From Bacteroides timonensis (lineage in GTDB: Bacteria > Bacteroidota > Bacteroidia > Bacteroidales > Bacteroidaceae): a stretch of DNA of 64,000 nucleotides. Location of the stretch: assembly GCF_000513195.1 (NCBI RefSeq), contig NZ_CBVI010000023.1:86405-150404 (forward strand). Reading direction: 5' to 3'. This document shows positions 1-8,088 of this stretch, one piece after another. The translations under genes were made by a program, and so were the position numbers. Position 1 is the stretch's first letter. The number at the start of each line of letters is the position of its first letter. The notes beneath the pieces were generated by a model. That model saw only the letters and a program-made list of their open reading frames with translations, searched no databases and was not told the DNA's origin.

Positions 1-15
1 AGAAACAGAAAACGC

Positions 16-1419
16 ATGAAAAAAGTACTCGGAATTATTTCCCTGCTTCTCTCGGCCACATTGGCAACAGCCAACTCGATAGATTTCGATAAGGCTTTCA
101 AGGAGAGTGCAAAGATTGAAAAGCAAATCAAGAAAACATCTTTCCCAAAACAGACGTATCTCATTACGGACTTTGGTGCCAAGCCCGACACCCCGGATAC
201 TCCCTGTCATGAGGCAATCAACCAAGCTATCGTTACATGTTGCCTGAATGGTGGTGGTACGGTTGTAGTTCCCAAAGGTACATTCTACACAGGTCCCATC
301 ACACTGAAAAGCAACGTCAACTTTCATGTAGAAGAAGGAGCCGTATTGAAATTTTCAACTGACCAGAGCCTCTACTTTCCCGGAGTTATCACCCGTTGGG
401 AAGGAATAGACTGCTATAATGCCCGCCCGTTGATTTATGCATACGGTGAAACAAATATCGCCATCACCGGTAAAGGGACTATCGACGGACAAGGCTCCAA
501 CGAAACCTGGTGGCCTATGTGTGGCGCCCCCCGCTATGGCTGGAAAGAGGGCATGGTGGCACAACGCAACGGAGGACGGGAACGCCTGCTGATGTACGGT
601 GAAACCTCCACTCCTATTTATAAACGTGTAATGACACCTGAAGACGGATTACGTCCGCAACTTATCAACCTGTACTCATGTAATACAGTGCTGATAGAAG
701 ATGTAACTTTATTGAATTCCCCTTTCTGGGTTATTCATCCGCTATTCTGCGAAAGCCTTACCGTACGCGGCGTATACGTTTATAATCGCGGTCCCAATGG
801 CGATGGCTGCGACCCTGAATCCTGCAAAAATGTATTGATAGAGAACTGTACCTTCGATACCGGAGATGACTGTATTGCTATCAAGTCCGGACGTAACCAG
901 GACGGACGTAAATGGGGTATTCCCAGCGAGAACATCATTGTACGCGGCTGTTATATGAAAAAAGGACATGGCGGTGTAGTCATCGGTAGCGAAATCTCCG
1001 GCGGGTACCGCAACCTGTATGTAGAAAACTGTAAGATGGATAGCCCGGACCTCGACCGTGTTATCCGCATCAAGACCAGCACCTGCCGCGGCGGACTGAT
1101 TGAAAATGTGTTCGTGCGTAACGTCACCGTAGGCCAGTGTCGCGAAGCCGTGCTGCGCATCAACCTGCAATACGAAAACCGTGAGAACTGTAACCGCGGT
1201 TTTACTCCTACTGTCCGCAACGTTCACCTAAAGAATGTAACCTGCGAAAAGAGCAAACTTGGTATCCTTATTATCGGTCTCGACGACGATGATCATGTGT
1301 ACAATATCAGCGTTGAAGACTCCCACTTTAATAATGTTGCCAAAGATGGAAATGACATAAAAGGAGCTAAAGACGTTACGTTCAAAAATCTCTATATAAA
1401 TGGAAAACTTGTAAAGTAG
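16..1419 (+). CDS. GH28 family glycoside hydrolase (polygalacturonase-like), secreted
   Basis: 467 residues with an N-terminal signal peptide (about residues 1-20) and the right-handed beta-helix repeat pattern of GH28 pectinases. The family motifs are visible in order: NGDGCDPES (equivalent of NTD), GDDCIAIKSG, GHGGVVIGSE and RVIRIKT. The catalytic Asp residues, the His and the RxK substrate-binding pair therefore all look intact. The family hydrolyses alpha-galacturonosyl or related linkages in pectin; this member could be an exo-acting or rhamnogalacturonan type, which I cannot resolve. The gene starts 16 bases into the window, so its promoter and any operon partners lie outside. No other pectin gene follows, and a terminator lies just downstream. 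Confidence 0.9.
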   Translation: MKKVLGIISLLLSATLATANSIDFDKAFKESAKIEKQIKKTSFPKQTYLITDFGAKPDTPDTPCHEAINQAIVTCCLNGGGTVVVPKGTFYTGPITLKSNVNFHVEEGAVLKFSTDQSLYFPGVITRWEGIDCYNARPLIYAYGETNIAITGKGTIDGQGSNETWWPMCGAPRYGWKEGMVAQRNGGRERLLMYGETSTPIYKRVMTPEDGLRPQLINLYSCNTVLIEDVTLLNSPFWVIHPLFCESLTVRGVYVYNRGPNGDGCDPESCKNVLIENCTFDTGDDCIAIKSGRNQDGRKWGIPSENIIVRGCYMKKGHGGVVIGSEISGGYRNLYVENCKMDSPDLDRVIRIKTSTCRGGLIENVFVRNVTVGQCREAVLRINLQYENRENCNRGFTPTVRNVHLKNVTCEKSKLGILIIGLDDDDHVYNISVEDSHFNNVAKDGNDIKGAKDVTFKNLYINGKLVK

Positions 1420-1444
1420 CAAAACCACATTTTACATCATATAC

Positions 1445-1500
1445 GCCCGAAGTTGTGACATTCTGACAGAATTTCATTCAACTTCGGGCTTCTTATTTCC
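1445..1500 (+). terminator. Rho-independent terminator after GH28
   Basis: An 11-bp perfect stem, GCCCGAAGTTG (1445-1455) pairing with CAACTTCGGGC (1479-1489), has a loop holding a second small hairpin (ATTCTG/CAGAAT). It is followed by a T-rich run. It separates the GH28 gene from the TPR/oxidoreductase operon. Confidence 0.75.
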
Positions 1501-1526
1501 CCATTTTTCTTATTTTTCACAGAATA

Positions 1527-1560
1527 CTTGTTCGTTGTCTCTAAATAAAAACTATCTTTG
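1527..1560 (+). promoter_or_regulatory. Bacteroides-type promoter for the TPR/oxidoreductase operon
   Basis: A perfect TAnnTTTG -7 box (TATCTTTG, 1553-1560) sits 30 bases before the ATG at 1590. A weak -33 element (CTTG, 1527-1530) is 22 bases upstream, slightly wider than the usual spacing. The -7 box is clear; the -33 is tentative. Confidence 0.55.
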
Positions 1561-1589
1561 TATTCCAATAATCCGGAACTCAATACGAT

Positions 1590-1865
1590 ATGGAGCAACT
1601 GAAAACTATCAAAGAGCTTATCAATCAAGGAGATGTAGCAGAAGCTATCCGGCAGCTCGATGAATATCTGATCACCGACTCTACCGACCGGGATGAAGCT
1701 TTCTATCTCCTGGGAAATGCCTACCGTAAACAAGGTAACTGGCAACTGGCTTTGAACAACTACCAATATGCTATCGACCTCAATCCCGACAGCCCTGCCC
1801 GTGAAGCCTATCGTATGGCAATGGATATCCTGAATTTCTTCAATAAGGATATGTATAATCAATAA
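1590..1865 (+). CDS. Small TPR-repeat protein
   Basis: 91 residues with no signal peptide. The sequence is built from TPR-like helical pairs: residues about 5-30 (degenerate), then AFYLLGNAYRKQGNWQLALNN and YAIDLNPDSPAREAY, which carry the canonical small/large residue pattern. It is probably a cytoplasmic protein-protein adaptor. The gene opens the operon, 21 bases before the ferredoxin subunit of the oxidoreductase, so it may act in assembly or partner binding of that complex; this is inferred from position only. ATG at 1590 agrees with the promoter at 1553-1560. Confidence 0.8.
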   Translation: MEQLKTIKELINQGDVAEAIRQLDEYLITDSTDRDEAFYLLGNAYRKQGNWQLALNNYQYAIDLNPDSPAREAYRMAMDILNFFNKDMYNQ

Positions 1866-1886
1866 CATATAAAAGTAACGTAAATT

Positions 1887-2114
1887 ATGGCAAAGATTAA
1901 AGGAGCAATCGTAGTGGACACCGAACGGTGCAAAGGCTGCAATCTATGCGTGGTAGCCTGTCCTCTGCATGTAATAGCCCTCACCAAAGAGGTGAACGTA
2001 AAAGGGTATAACTATGCCCACCAAATATTGGAAGATACCTGCAACGGCTGTGCGTCGTGCGCCCAGGTTTGCCCGGACGGATGTATCTCTGTTTTTAAAG
2101 TAAAAGTTGAATAA
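1887..2114 (+). CDS. 2-oxoacid:ferredoxin oxidoreductase, 4Fe-4S ferredoxin (delta) subunit
   Basis: 75 residues with two clostridial-type 4Fe-4S motifs, CKGCNLCVVACP (about residues 13-24) and CNGCASCAQVCP (about 52-63). Such subunits carry electrons from the thiamine-diphosphate centre to soluble ferredoxin in the KOR/VOR enzymes of anaerobes. It is the first of four oxidoreductase subunit genes in delta, alpha, beta, gamma order, with short gaps that suggest one transcript. The substrate is undecided between branched-chain 2-oxoacids and 2-oxoglutarate. Confidence 0.88.
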   Translation: MAKIKGAIVVDTERCKGCNLCVVACPLHVIALTKEVNVKGYNYAHQILEDTCNGCASCAQVCPDGCISVFKVKVE

Positions 2115-2133
2115 ATCTGTAAATCAGTAGAAT

Positions 2134-3219
2134 ATGGCAGAAGAAGTTGTATTAATGAAAGGAAACGAAGCCATCGCCCACGCCGCTATCCGTTGCGGTG
2201 CTGATGGATACTTCGGTTATCCTATTACTCCGCAATCGGAAGTATTGGAAACTCTTGCCGAACTGAAACCCTGGGAAACTACCGGTATGGTAGTACTGCA
2301 GGCAGAAAGTGAAGTGGCAGCTATTAATATGGTGTACGGCGGTGCCGGAAGTGGAAAAATGGTATTAACCTCATCGTCCAGCCCCGGTGTCAGCCTGAAA
2401 CAAGAAGGTATCTCCTACCTGGCAGGTGCCGAATTACCCTGTTTGATTGTAAACGTAATGCGTGGCGGCCCCGGATTGGGAACCATCCAACCCAGTCAAG
2501 CAGACTACTTCCAGACTGTTAAGGGTGGAGGTCACGGTGACTACCGTCTGATTACTTTGGCTCCCGCTTCCGTACAGGAAATGGCTGATTTCGTTGGATT
2601 GGCCTTTGATCTTGCCTTCAAATATCGCAACCCGGCTATCATTCTTGCCGACGGTGTTATCGGTCAGATGATGGAAAAGGTTGTATTGCCTCCGCAAAAG
2701 CCCCGCCGTACAGATGCAGAAGTTATCGAGCAATGCCCGTGGGCTACTACCGGCAGAGTAAACGGACGTAAGCCCAATATCATTACTTCTCTGGAATTGA
2801 AACCGGAAGAGATGGAAAAGAATAACATCCGCTTCCAGGCTAAATACAAACTGATTGAAGAAAACGAAGTACGTTTCGAAGAAATCAATTGTAAAGATGC
2901 CGATTACCTGATTATCGCCTTCGGTTCTATGGCCCGTATCGGACAAAAAGCAATGGAACTTGCACGCGAAGAAGGTATCAAAGTCGGTATACTGCGCCCC
3001 ATTACCCTTTGGCCCTTCCCCACAAAGGCCATTGCAGCCTATGCTGAAAAAGTGAAAGGCATGCTGGTTACCGAATTGAATGCGGGACAGATGGTTGAAG
3101 ATGTACGCCTCGCTGTGAATGGTAAAGTAAAAGTAGAACACTTCGGGCGTCTCGGCGGTATCGTACCCGATCCGGAAGAGATTGTAAGTGCACTGAAAGA
3201 AAAATTAATCGAGAAATGA
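2134..3219 (+). CDS. vorB: 2-oxoacid:ferredoxin oxidoreductase alpha subunit (VorB-type)
   Basis: 361 residues with the pyrimidine-binding and transketolase-C-like domains of the POR/KOR/VOR alpha subunit. The hallmark GYPITPQSE motif lies near residue 28, and a C-terminal domain begins near DYLIIAFGSMARIGQKAM. With the beta subunit it oxidatively decarboxylates a 2-oxoacid to an acyl-CoA and reduces ferredoxin. This architecture is usually named VorB (3-methyl-2-oxobutanoate) in Bacteroides, though 2-oxoglutarate cannot be excluded from sequence. Its TGA stop overlaps the ATG of the next small gene (ATGA), indicating translational coupling. Confidence 0.88.
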   Translation: MAEEVVLMKGNEAIAHAAIRCGADGYFGYPITPQSEVLETLAELKPWETTGMVVLQAESEVAAINMVYGGAGSGKMVLTSSSSPGVSLKQEGISYLAGAELPCLIVNVMRGGPGLGTIQPSQADYFQTVKGGGHGDYRLITLAPASVQEMADFVGLAFDLAFKYRNPAIILADGVIGQMMEKVVLPPQKPRRTDAEVIEQCPWATTGRVNGRKPNIITSLELKPEEMEKNNIRFQAKYKLIEENEVRFEEINCKDADYLIIAFGSMARIGQKAMELAREEGIKVGILRPITLWPFPTKAIAAYAEKVKGMLVTELNAGQMVEDVRLAVNGKVKVEHFGRLGGIVPDPEEIVSALKEKLIEK

Positions 3220-3389
3220 ACCCTGATAAGATAAGAAGCGTATTGAATATACTCTTTATGATACTTGCCTTGGCAGCTATCATCGTATATTTCGTTGCAA
3301 AGGATGACTTCAAACTGTTCATCTATGTTTGTGGCGCAGCAATATTCGTTAAGCTGATGGAGTTTTTTATACGGTTCACCAACAGATAA
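3216..3389 (+). CDS. 57-residue membrane peptide embedded in the oxidoreductase operon
   Basis: A 58-codon ORF starts at the ATG that overlaps the vorB stop (ATGA) and ends 12 bases before the beta-subunit ATG. The peptide has two hydrophobic stretches, about residues 9-28 (VLNILFMILALAAIIVYFVA) and 34-52, with positive residues at both ends, so it should form a two-helix membrane hairpin. I do not recognise a family. The overlap and tight packing argue that it is translated with the complex; anchoring the oxidoreductase to the membrane is a guess from position. Confidence 0.7.
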   Translation: MNPDKIRSVLNILFMILALAAIIVYFVAKDDFKLFIYVCGAAIFVKLMEFFIRFTNR

Positions 3390-3401
3390 GGAGAAGTGAT
3401 T

Positions 3402-4163
3402 ATGACAAAAGAAGATATTATCAAGCCTGAGAATCTGGTTTATAAGAAACCGACTCTGATGAACGATAATCCCATGCACTACTGTCCGGGATGCAGCCAC
3501 GGTGTGGTACACAAGCTGATAGCCGAAGTAATCGAAGAAATGGGCATGGAAGACAAAGCAGTAGGTATCTCCCCCGTGGGATGTGCCGTGTTTATCTATA
3601 ACTATCTGGATATTGACTGGCAGGAAGCTGCACACGGACGTGCACCCGCTCTTGCCACTGCAATCAAGCGCCTGTGGCCGGACAGACTGGTATTCACTTA
3701 CCAGGGAGACGGTGACCTGGCATGTATCGGTACGGCAGAAACAATCCATGCACTGAACCGCGGTGAGAACATTACTATCATCTTCATCAACAACGCCATT
3801 TATGGTATGACGGGTGGACAGATGGCTCCTACTACCCTGGTCGGCATGAAGACTTCTACCAGTCCTTACGGACGTGATGTTCATTTGCACGGTTATCCGC
3901 TGAAGATGGCAGATATCGCCGCACAACTGGAAGGAACCGCTTACGTTACCCGCCAGAGTGTACAAACAGTCGGTGCTATCCGCAAAGCAAAAAAAGCCAT
4001 CCGCAAAGCATTCGAGAACTCCATGGCAGGCAAAGGCTCCAACCTGGTAGAAATCGTTTCCACTTGTAACTCCGGTTGGAAACAGACACCTGCGCAATCT
4101 AACAAATGGATGGAAGAGCACATGTTCCCGTTCTATCCGCTGGGTGACTTGAAAGATAAATAA
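3402..4163 (+). CDS. 2-oxoacid:ferredoxin oxidoreductase beta subunit (thiamine-diphosphate binding)
   Basis: 253 residues. The start is placed at ATG 3402 because AAGGAG at 3388-3393 gives good spacing; an upstream GTG at 3396 is not favoured. A CPGC motif lies near residue 25. The thiamine-diphosphate/Mg2+ signature is GDGDLACIG, followed by FINNAIYGMTGGQMAPTT, typical of KOR/VOR beta subunits, which form the active site with the alpha chain. The length fits the short beta subunit of the four-subunit enzymes. The gene lies directly behind the small membrane peptide and 24 bases before the gamma subunit. Confidence 0.9.
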   Translation: MTKEDIIKPENLVYKKPTLMNDNPMHYCPGCSHGVVHKLIAEVIEEMGMEDKAVGISPVGCAVFIYNYLDIDWQEAAHGRAPALATAIKRLWPDRLVFTYQGDGDLACIGTAETIHALNRGENITIIFINNAIYGMTGGQMAPTTLVGMKTSTSPYGRDVHLHGYPLKMADIAAQLEGTAYVTRQSVQTVGAIRKAKKAIRKAFENSMAGKGSNLVEIVSTCNSGWKQTPAQSNKWMEEHMFPFYPLGDLKDK

Positions 4164-4187
4164 TCACATGCTAAAAGACTAAGAACA

Positions 4188-4730
4188 ATGAAAGAAGAAA
4201 TCATTATAGCAGGCTTCGGTGGACAAGGCGTATTATCTATGGGAAAGATTTTGGCATACTCGGGACTGATGGAAGATAAGGAAGTGAGCTGGATGCCCGC
4301 TTACGGACCGGAACAACGTGGTGGTACAGCCAACGTTACGGTGATTGTAAGCGATGAGAAAATCTCCTCTCCTATTCTGAGCAAGTATGACGCTGCCATT
4401 ATTCTGAACCAGCCCTCACTGGAGAAATTCGAAAGTAAGGTAAAGACGGGCGGTATCCTGATTTACGACGGATATGGTATCATCAACCCGCCGACGCGTA
4501 AGGATATCAAAGTGTATCGTATCGACGCAATGGATGCAGCCAATGAAATGAATAATGCCAAAGCATTCAACATGATTGTGCTGGGTGGATTGCTGAAACT
4601 GAAACCGATGGTTACGCTGGATAGCGTGCTCAGAGGCTTGAAGAAGACATTGCCCGAACGTCATCATCACTTGATACCGATGAATGAAGAAGCGATTAAA
4701 AAAGGAATGGAATTGATTAAAGAGGTATAA
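4188..4730 (+). CDS. 2-oxoacid:ferredoxin oxidoreductase gamma subunit
   Basis: 180 residues of the POR/KOR/VOR gamma family. The N-terminal GFGGQGVLSMGKILA and the PAYGPEQRGGTANVTVIVS segment are typical of the domain that helps bind CoA and stabilises the alpha-beta core. It is the last gene of the operon and is followed by a strong terminator. The full subunit set (ferredoxin, alpha, beta, gamma) is thus present within about 2.8 kb. Confidence 0.9.
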   Translation: MKEEIIIAGFGGQGVLSMGKILAYSGLMEDKEVSWMPAYGPEQRGGTANVTVIVSDEKISSPILSKYDAAIILNQPSLEKFESKVKTGGILIYDGYGIINPPTRKDIKVYRIDAMDAANEMNNAKAFNMIVLGGLLKLKPMVTLDSVLRGLKKTLPERHHHLIPMNEEAIKKGMELIKEV

Positions 4731-4754
4731 TTCCATTGACTCTTACGATAAATC

Positions 4755-4796
4755 AATAAGCCCTTGCAATAGTTTCTTTTTGCAAGGGCTTATTTT
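4755..4796 (+). terminator. Rho-independent terminator of the oxidoreductase operon
   Basis: A perfect 14-bp stem, AATAAGCCCTTGCA (4755-4768) with TGCAAGGGCTTATT (4781-4794), has a 12-base loop and is followed by TTATAA. Confidence 0.85.
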
Positions 4797-4889
4797 ATAA
4801 GTTACCATATTTATATCAAAGAAATAAAAAGTACGTTTGTAAAAATAGGCAAAAAAGGCTGAATTCCGCAAGCGAATAATTTTTTATTG

Positions 4890-4897
4890 TATCTTTG
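4890..4897 (+). promoter_or_regulatory. -7 promoter box for the porin gene
   Basis: TATCTTTG matches TAnnTTTG exactly and lies only 9 bases before the ATG at 4907. Transcription should therefore begin within a few bases of the start codon. No convincing TTTG -33 element is seen at the expected distance. Confidence 0.5.
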
Positions 4898-4906
4898 CGC
4901 CTAATT

Positions 4907-7135
4907 ATGAGACGCATTCTACTGACATATATACTTCTATTCGTATTGGGATTGCTGGCAGCACAGGCACAGCGGCCACTCAATACATTGGATAACCGTG
5001 ACCGCTATGGGAATCAGGTTGACCCGTCAACACAACCAGATAGCCTGGATACCAGCACTGACGTTCAAAGTATTCCGCCTAAACTCTATATGTGGCAATT
5101 AAGTGAGACTCTGGGTAACCGGACCATCGTTCCTGCCGACACTCTTTCCTTGAATTTCCAGAATACAAACCTGGTAGACGGTATGACGGGACAATACAAT
5201 TTCCTGGGTAATCTCGGTTCTCCCCGTCTTTCACGTATATTCTTTGATCGTGAAAGCACCGAACCGACTATTTTTATGACGCCATTCTCCAGTTTCTTTG
5301 TTCGTCCCGATCAGGTATTCTTCACCAACAGTAATGTTCCTTATACAAATCTGACTTATTATAAGGCGGGCAATAAGGTAAACGGTGAAGAGCGATTCAA
5401 ATCTTATTTTTCTGTCAATGTAAACAAACGGTTGGCATTTGGCTTCAATTTCGATTACCTGTACGGACGTGGATACTACTCCAATCAGTCTACTTCGCAC
5501 TTCAATGCCGGCATATTCGGAAGTTATATTGGTGAACGCTACCAACTGCAAGCTGTCTACAACAACTTCTTCATGAAGATGAATGAAAACGGCGGTATAG
5601 CAAATGACGGTTACATTACCCGCCCCGATACAATGGCTGACGGTAAGAAAGAATATGAATCCACCACTATTCCTGTGAAGCTGGAACAGACTTCCAACCG
5701 TAACAAAGACTTCTATATTTACCTTACGCAACGCTATCGGTTAGGATTCAAGCGGAGAGTATTGAAAGAAGTAGCCCAAAACAATAACGTTAAACAAAAC
5801 TTCGCTCCCACGGCAGCATCTACTGCCATGATTCCCGACACCGCCATTACAGACAGCTTAGGTATGGATAGTTTAGGTGCTGACAGTTTAGGCACCGACA
5901 GCCTTTCAGCAGAAAGGCTTGCAATGAGAAAAAGCCTGAGTCTGGATAGCCTTAACAACGCCACCGCCTTGGCAGAAGATACCAACTACGTTGAAGAATT
6001 CGTCCCTGTCACAAGTTTCATTCATACTTTTAAAGTGGAGCGCTCACGCCATCGTTTCCAATCATACAACGAACCGGAGGGTATGTATGAAAACACTTAC
6101 TTCAATAAAAACGGAAGTGTCAGCCGGGACTCCACCACAGCATTCAGCATAAAGAACATCTTTGGCATAGCCCTGTTGGAAGGTTTCAACAAATATGCCA
6201 AAGCAGGATTAACCGCTTATATCTCTCATAAGTTCAGCCGTTATGACCTGATGAATGCAGATTCCATGACGGTAGACCGCTTTACGGAACAAGAAATATT
6301 TGTGGGCGGTGAACTTGCCAAACGACAAGGTAAAGTCCTTCACTATTCCATAGATGGTGAAATAGGTATTATGGACAAAGCGCTGGGGCAATTCCGTGTA
6401 CATGGTAATATGGATTTGAATTTCCGATTGGGAAAAGATACGGTAAACCTTATCGCACGAGGTTTTGTGACGAATACACTACCATCTTTCTATATGCGGC
6501 ATTATCACTCCAACCATTTCTTCTGGGACAATGACAATATGGAGAAAGAATTCCGTACCCGTGTAGAAGGCGAATTAAACATTGACCGCTGGGGTACTAA
6601 TCTTCGTGCCGGTGTAGAAAACATCAAAAACTATACCTATTTCAACCAGAAAGCTGTACCCGAGCAGTATAGCGGTAATATACAAATACTTTCAGCAACA
6701 CTGAAACAGAACTTCCGTGCAGGTATTTTCCATTTGGATAACGAAGTAACCTGGCAAAAGTCAAGCAATGAAACAATTCTCCCATTGCCACAACTTTCAC
6801 TATACTCCAACTTATACATTCTGACCAAGTTGGCAAAGAAAGTTCTTACAGTGCAATTGGGAGCCGATGTGCGCTATTTCACCAAATACAATGCGCCGGC
6901 CTATACGCCTGCCGTTCAACAATTCCACCTGCAACCGGGAAATGACCAGGTAGAGATAGGTGGTTATCCTATAGTGAACATTTATGCAAACCTGCAACTG
7001 AAGCGTACGCGGCTATTCGCTATGTACTCTCACGTAAATCAAGGCATGGGTACGCGTAATTCTTTCCTTGTACCACACTACCCCATCAACCCGAGCCTGC
7101 TTAAGCTAGGTGTTTCGTGGAATTTCTACGATTAA
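4907..7135 (+). CDS. Putative outer-membrane porin (Porin_10-like)
   Basis: 742 residues. The start is placed at ATG 4907, which gives a clean signal peptide (RRILLTYILLFVLGLLAAQAQ) and fits the promoter; the in-frame TTG at 4895 lies inside the -7 box. Most of the chain is alternating amphipathic beta-strand sequence ending in VSWNFYD, as expected for an outer-membrane beta-barrel recognised by BAM. It resembles the Bacteroidetes 'putative porin' family. Residues about 305-345 form a low-complexity insert built on repeated DSLG units, presumably a loop. The next gene, 12 bases on, encodes a solute-binding protein, suggesting joint uptake; the substrate is unknown. Confidence 0.75.
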   Translation: MRRILLTYILLFVLGLLAAQAQRPLNTLDNRDRYGNQVDPSTQPDSLDTSTDVQSIPPKLYMWQLSETLGNRTIVPADTLSLNFQNTNLVDGMTGQYNFLGNLGSPRLSRIFFDRESTEPTIFMTPFSSFFVRPDQVFFTNSNVPYTNLTYYKAGNKVNGEERFKSYFSVNVNKRLAFGFNFDYLYGRGYYSNQSTSHFNAGIFGSYIGERYQLQAVYNNFFMKMNENGGIANDGYITRPDTMADGKKEYESTTIPVKLEQTSNRNKDFYIYLTQRYRLGFKRRVLKEVAQNNNVKQNFAPTAASTAMIPDTAITDSLGMDSLGADSLGTDSLSAERLAMRKSLSLDSLNNATALAEDTNYVEEFVPVTSFIHTFKVERSRHRFQSYNEPEGMYENTYFNKNGSVSRDSTTAFSIKNIFGIALLEGFNKYAKAGLTAYISHKFSRYDLMNADSMTVDRFTEQEIFVGGELAKRQGKVLHYSIDGEIGIMDKALGQFRVHGNMDLNFRLGKDTVNLIARGFVTNTLPSFYMRHYHSNHFFWDNDNMEKEFRTRVEGELNIDRWGTNLRAGVENIKNYTYFNQKAVPEQYSGNIQILSATLKQNFRAGIFHLDNEVTWQKSSNETILPLPQLSLYSNLYILTKLAKKVLTVQLGADVRYFTKYNAPAYTPAVQQFHLQPGNDQVEIGGYPIVNIYANLQLKRTRLFAMYSHVNQGMGTRNSFLVPHYPINPSLLKLGVSWNFYD

Positions 7136-7147
7136 AACTCTTTCCAC

Positions 7148-7984
7148 ATGAAGATCCCGAAAGCCAAGATTCTGAAATACGCTGCTATGGGTATAATAGC
7201 TGCCTTCATTGCTACCTTCTTTTTTAAAAAGGAGAAGCAGCAAGGGCATCCGCGTGACTATGCAGAAATTGCAGCCGAGAAAATAATCCGTGCTGCCACA
7301 GAATATAACTCCATCAGTTTCTATGTTGACGGAGATACGCTATCGGGCTTTCATTATGAACTGATAGAAGCGTTTGCCCGTGACCATGGCTGGAAAGCTG
7401 CCATCACTCCCGAAATGAGTTTTGACAAACGGCTGGAAGGACTTGCAACAGGCGAGTTCGATGTTATCGCTTATGGTATTCTCGCCACCAGTGAACTGAA
7501 AGACTCTTTGCTCCTTACTACTCCGATTGTACTTAATAAACAGGTTCTCGTACAGCGCAAAGCCATATCTCCCACTGACTCTCTATTCGTTAAAAGTCAG
7601 TTAGACCTGGCAGGCAAAACCCTGCACGTAGTGAAAGGATCGCCTTCCATCCTCCGTATTCGTAATCTGGGAAACGAAATTGGTGACACTATATATATTA
7701 AGGAAATAGATAAATACGGTTCGGAACAGCTGATATCACTTGTAGCTCATGGGGATATAGATTATGCCGTATGCGATGAAAGCATCGCCCGTGCCGTAGC
7801 GGATAGTCTTCCACAGATAGATATCAATACCGATATCAGTTTTACCCAGTTCTATTCCTGGGGAGTCAGCAAACAATCACCTGTTCTATTGGACAGCCTC
7901 AACAGCTGGCTTCAGACTTTTCGGAACAGTGATGAGTTTAAATCTATCTACCGTAAATATTACCGGACTTCAAATAAAAGATAA
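7148..7984 (+). CDS. Membrane-anchored family 3 solute-binding domain protein
   Basis: 278 residues. An N-terminal uncleaved anchor (about residues 8-25) is followed by one bacterial solute-binding family 3 domain (SBP_bac_3), for example the stretch EYNSISFYVDGDTLSGFHYE and the hinge region LAGKTLHVVKGSP. It resembles the N-terminal half of MltF-like proteins but ends before any transglycosylase domain. The nearest membrane partner is the porin just upstream, and no ABC permease or ATPase is nearby, so it may bind a periplasmic ligand for another purpose. The ligand is unknown. Confidence 0.75.
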   Translation: MKIPKAKILKYAAMGIIAAFIATFFFKKEKQQGHPRDYAEIAAEKIIRAATEYNSISFYVDGDTLSGFHYELIEAFARDHGWKAAITPEMSFDKRLEGLATGEFDVIAYGILATSELKDSLLLTTPIVLNKQVLVQRKAISPTDSLFVKSQLDLAGKTLHVVKGSPSILRIRNLGNEIGDTIYIKEIDKYGSEQLISLVAHGDIDYAVCDESIARAVADSLPQIDINTDISFTQFYSWGVSKQSPVLLDSLNSWLQTFRNSDEFKSIYRKYYRTSNKR

Positions 7985-8007
7985 GTTCCTTTCAAACAAG
8001 CTTATAC

Positions 8008-8049
8008 AATAAAACCGGAAGTTCCCTGTGCGGAACTTCCGGTTTTATT
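8008..8049. terminator. Bidirectional terminator between convergent genes
   Basis: A perfect 18-bp stem, AATAAAACCGGAAGTTCC (8008-8025) pairing with GGAACTTCCGGTTTTATT (8032-8049), closes a 6-base loop. A/T-rich ends on both sides let it work for the plus-strand solute-binding gene and the minus-strand nadE. Confidence 0.85.
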
Positions 8050-8088
8050 CTTTTCCATTCCTAGTTTCATGCCTTGAAACTAATTGCA

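Noticed and set aside
1437..1868. Antisense ORF of 143 codons opposite the TPR gene
   Set aside because: It is a shadow of the TPR coding frame, contains the GH28 terminator, and has no plausible start signal.
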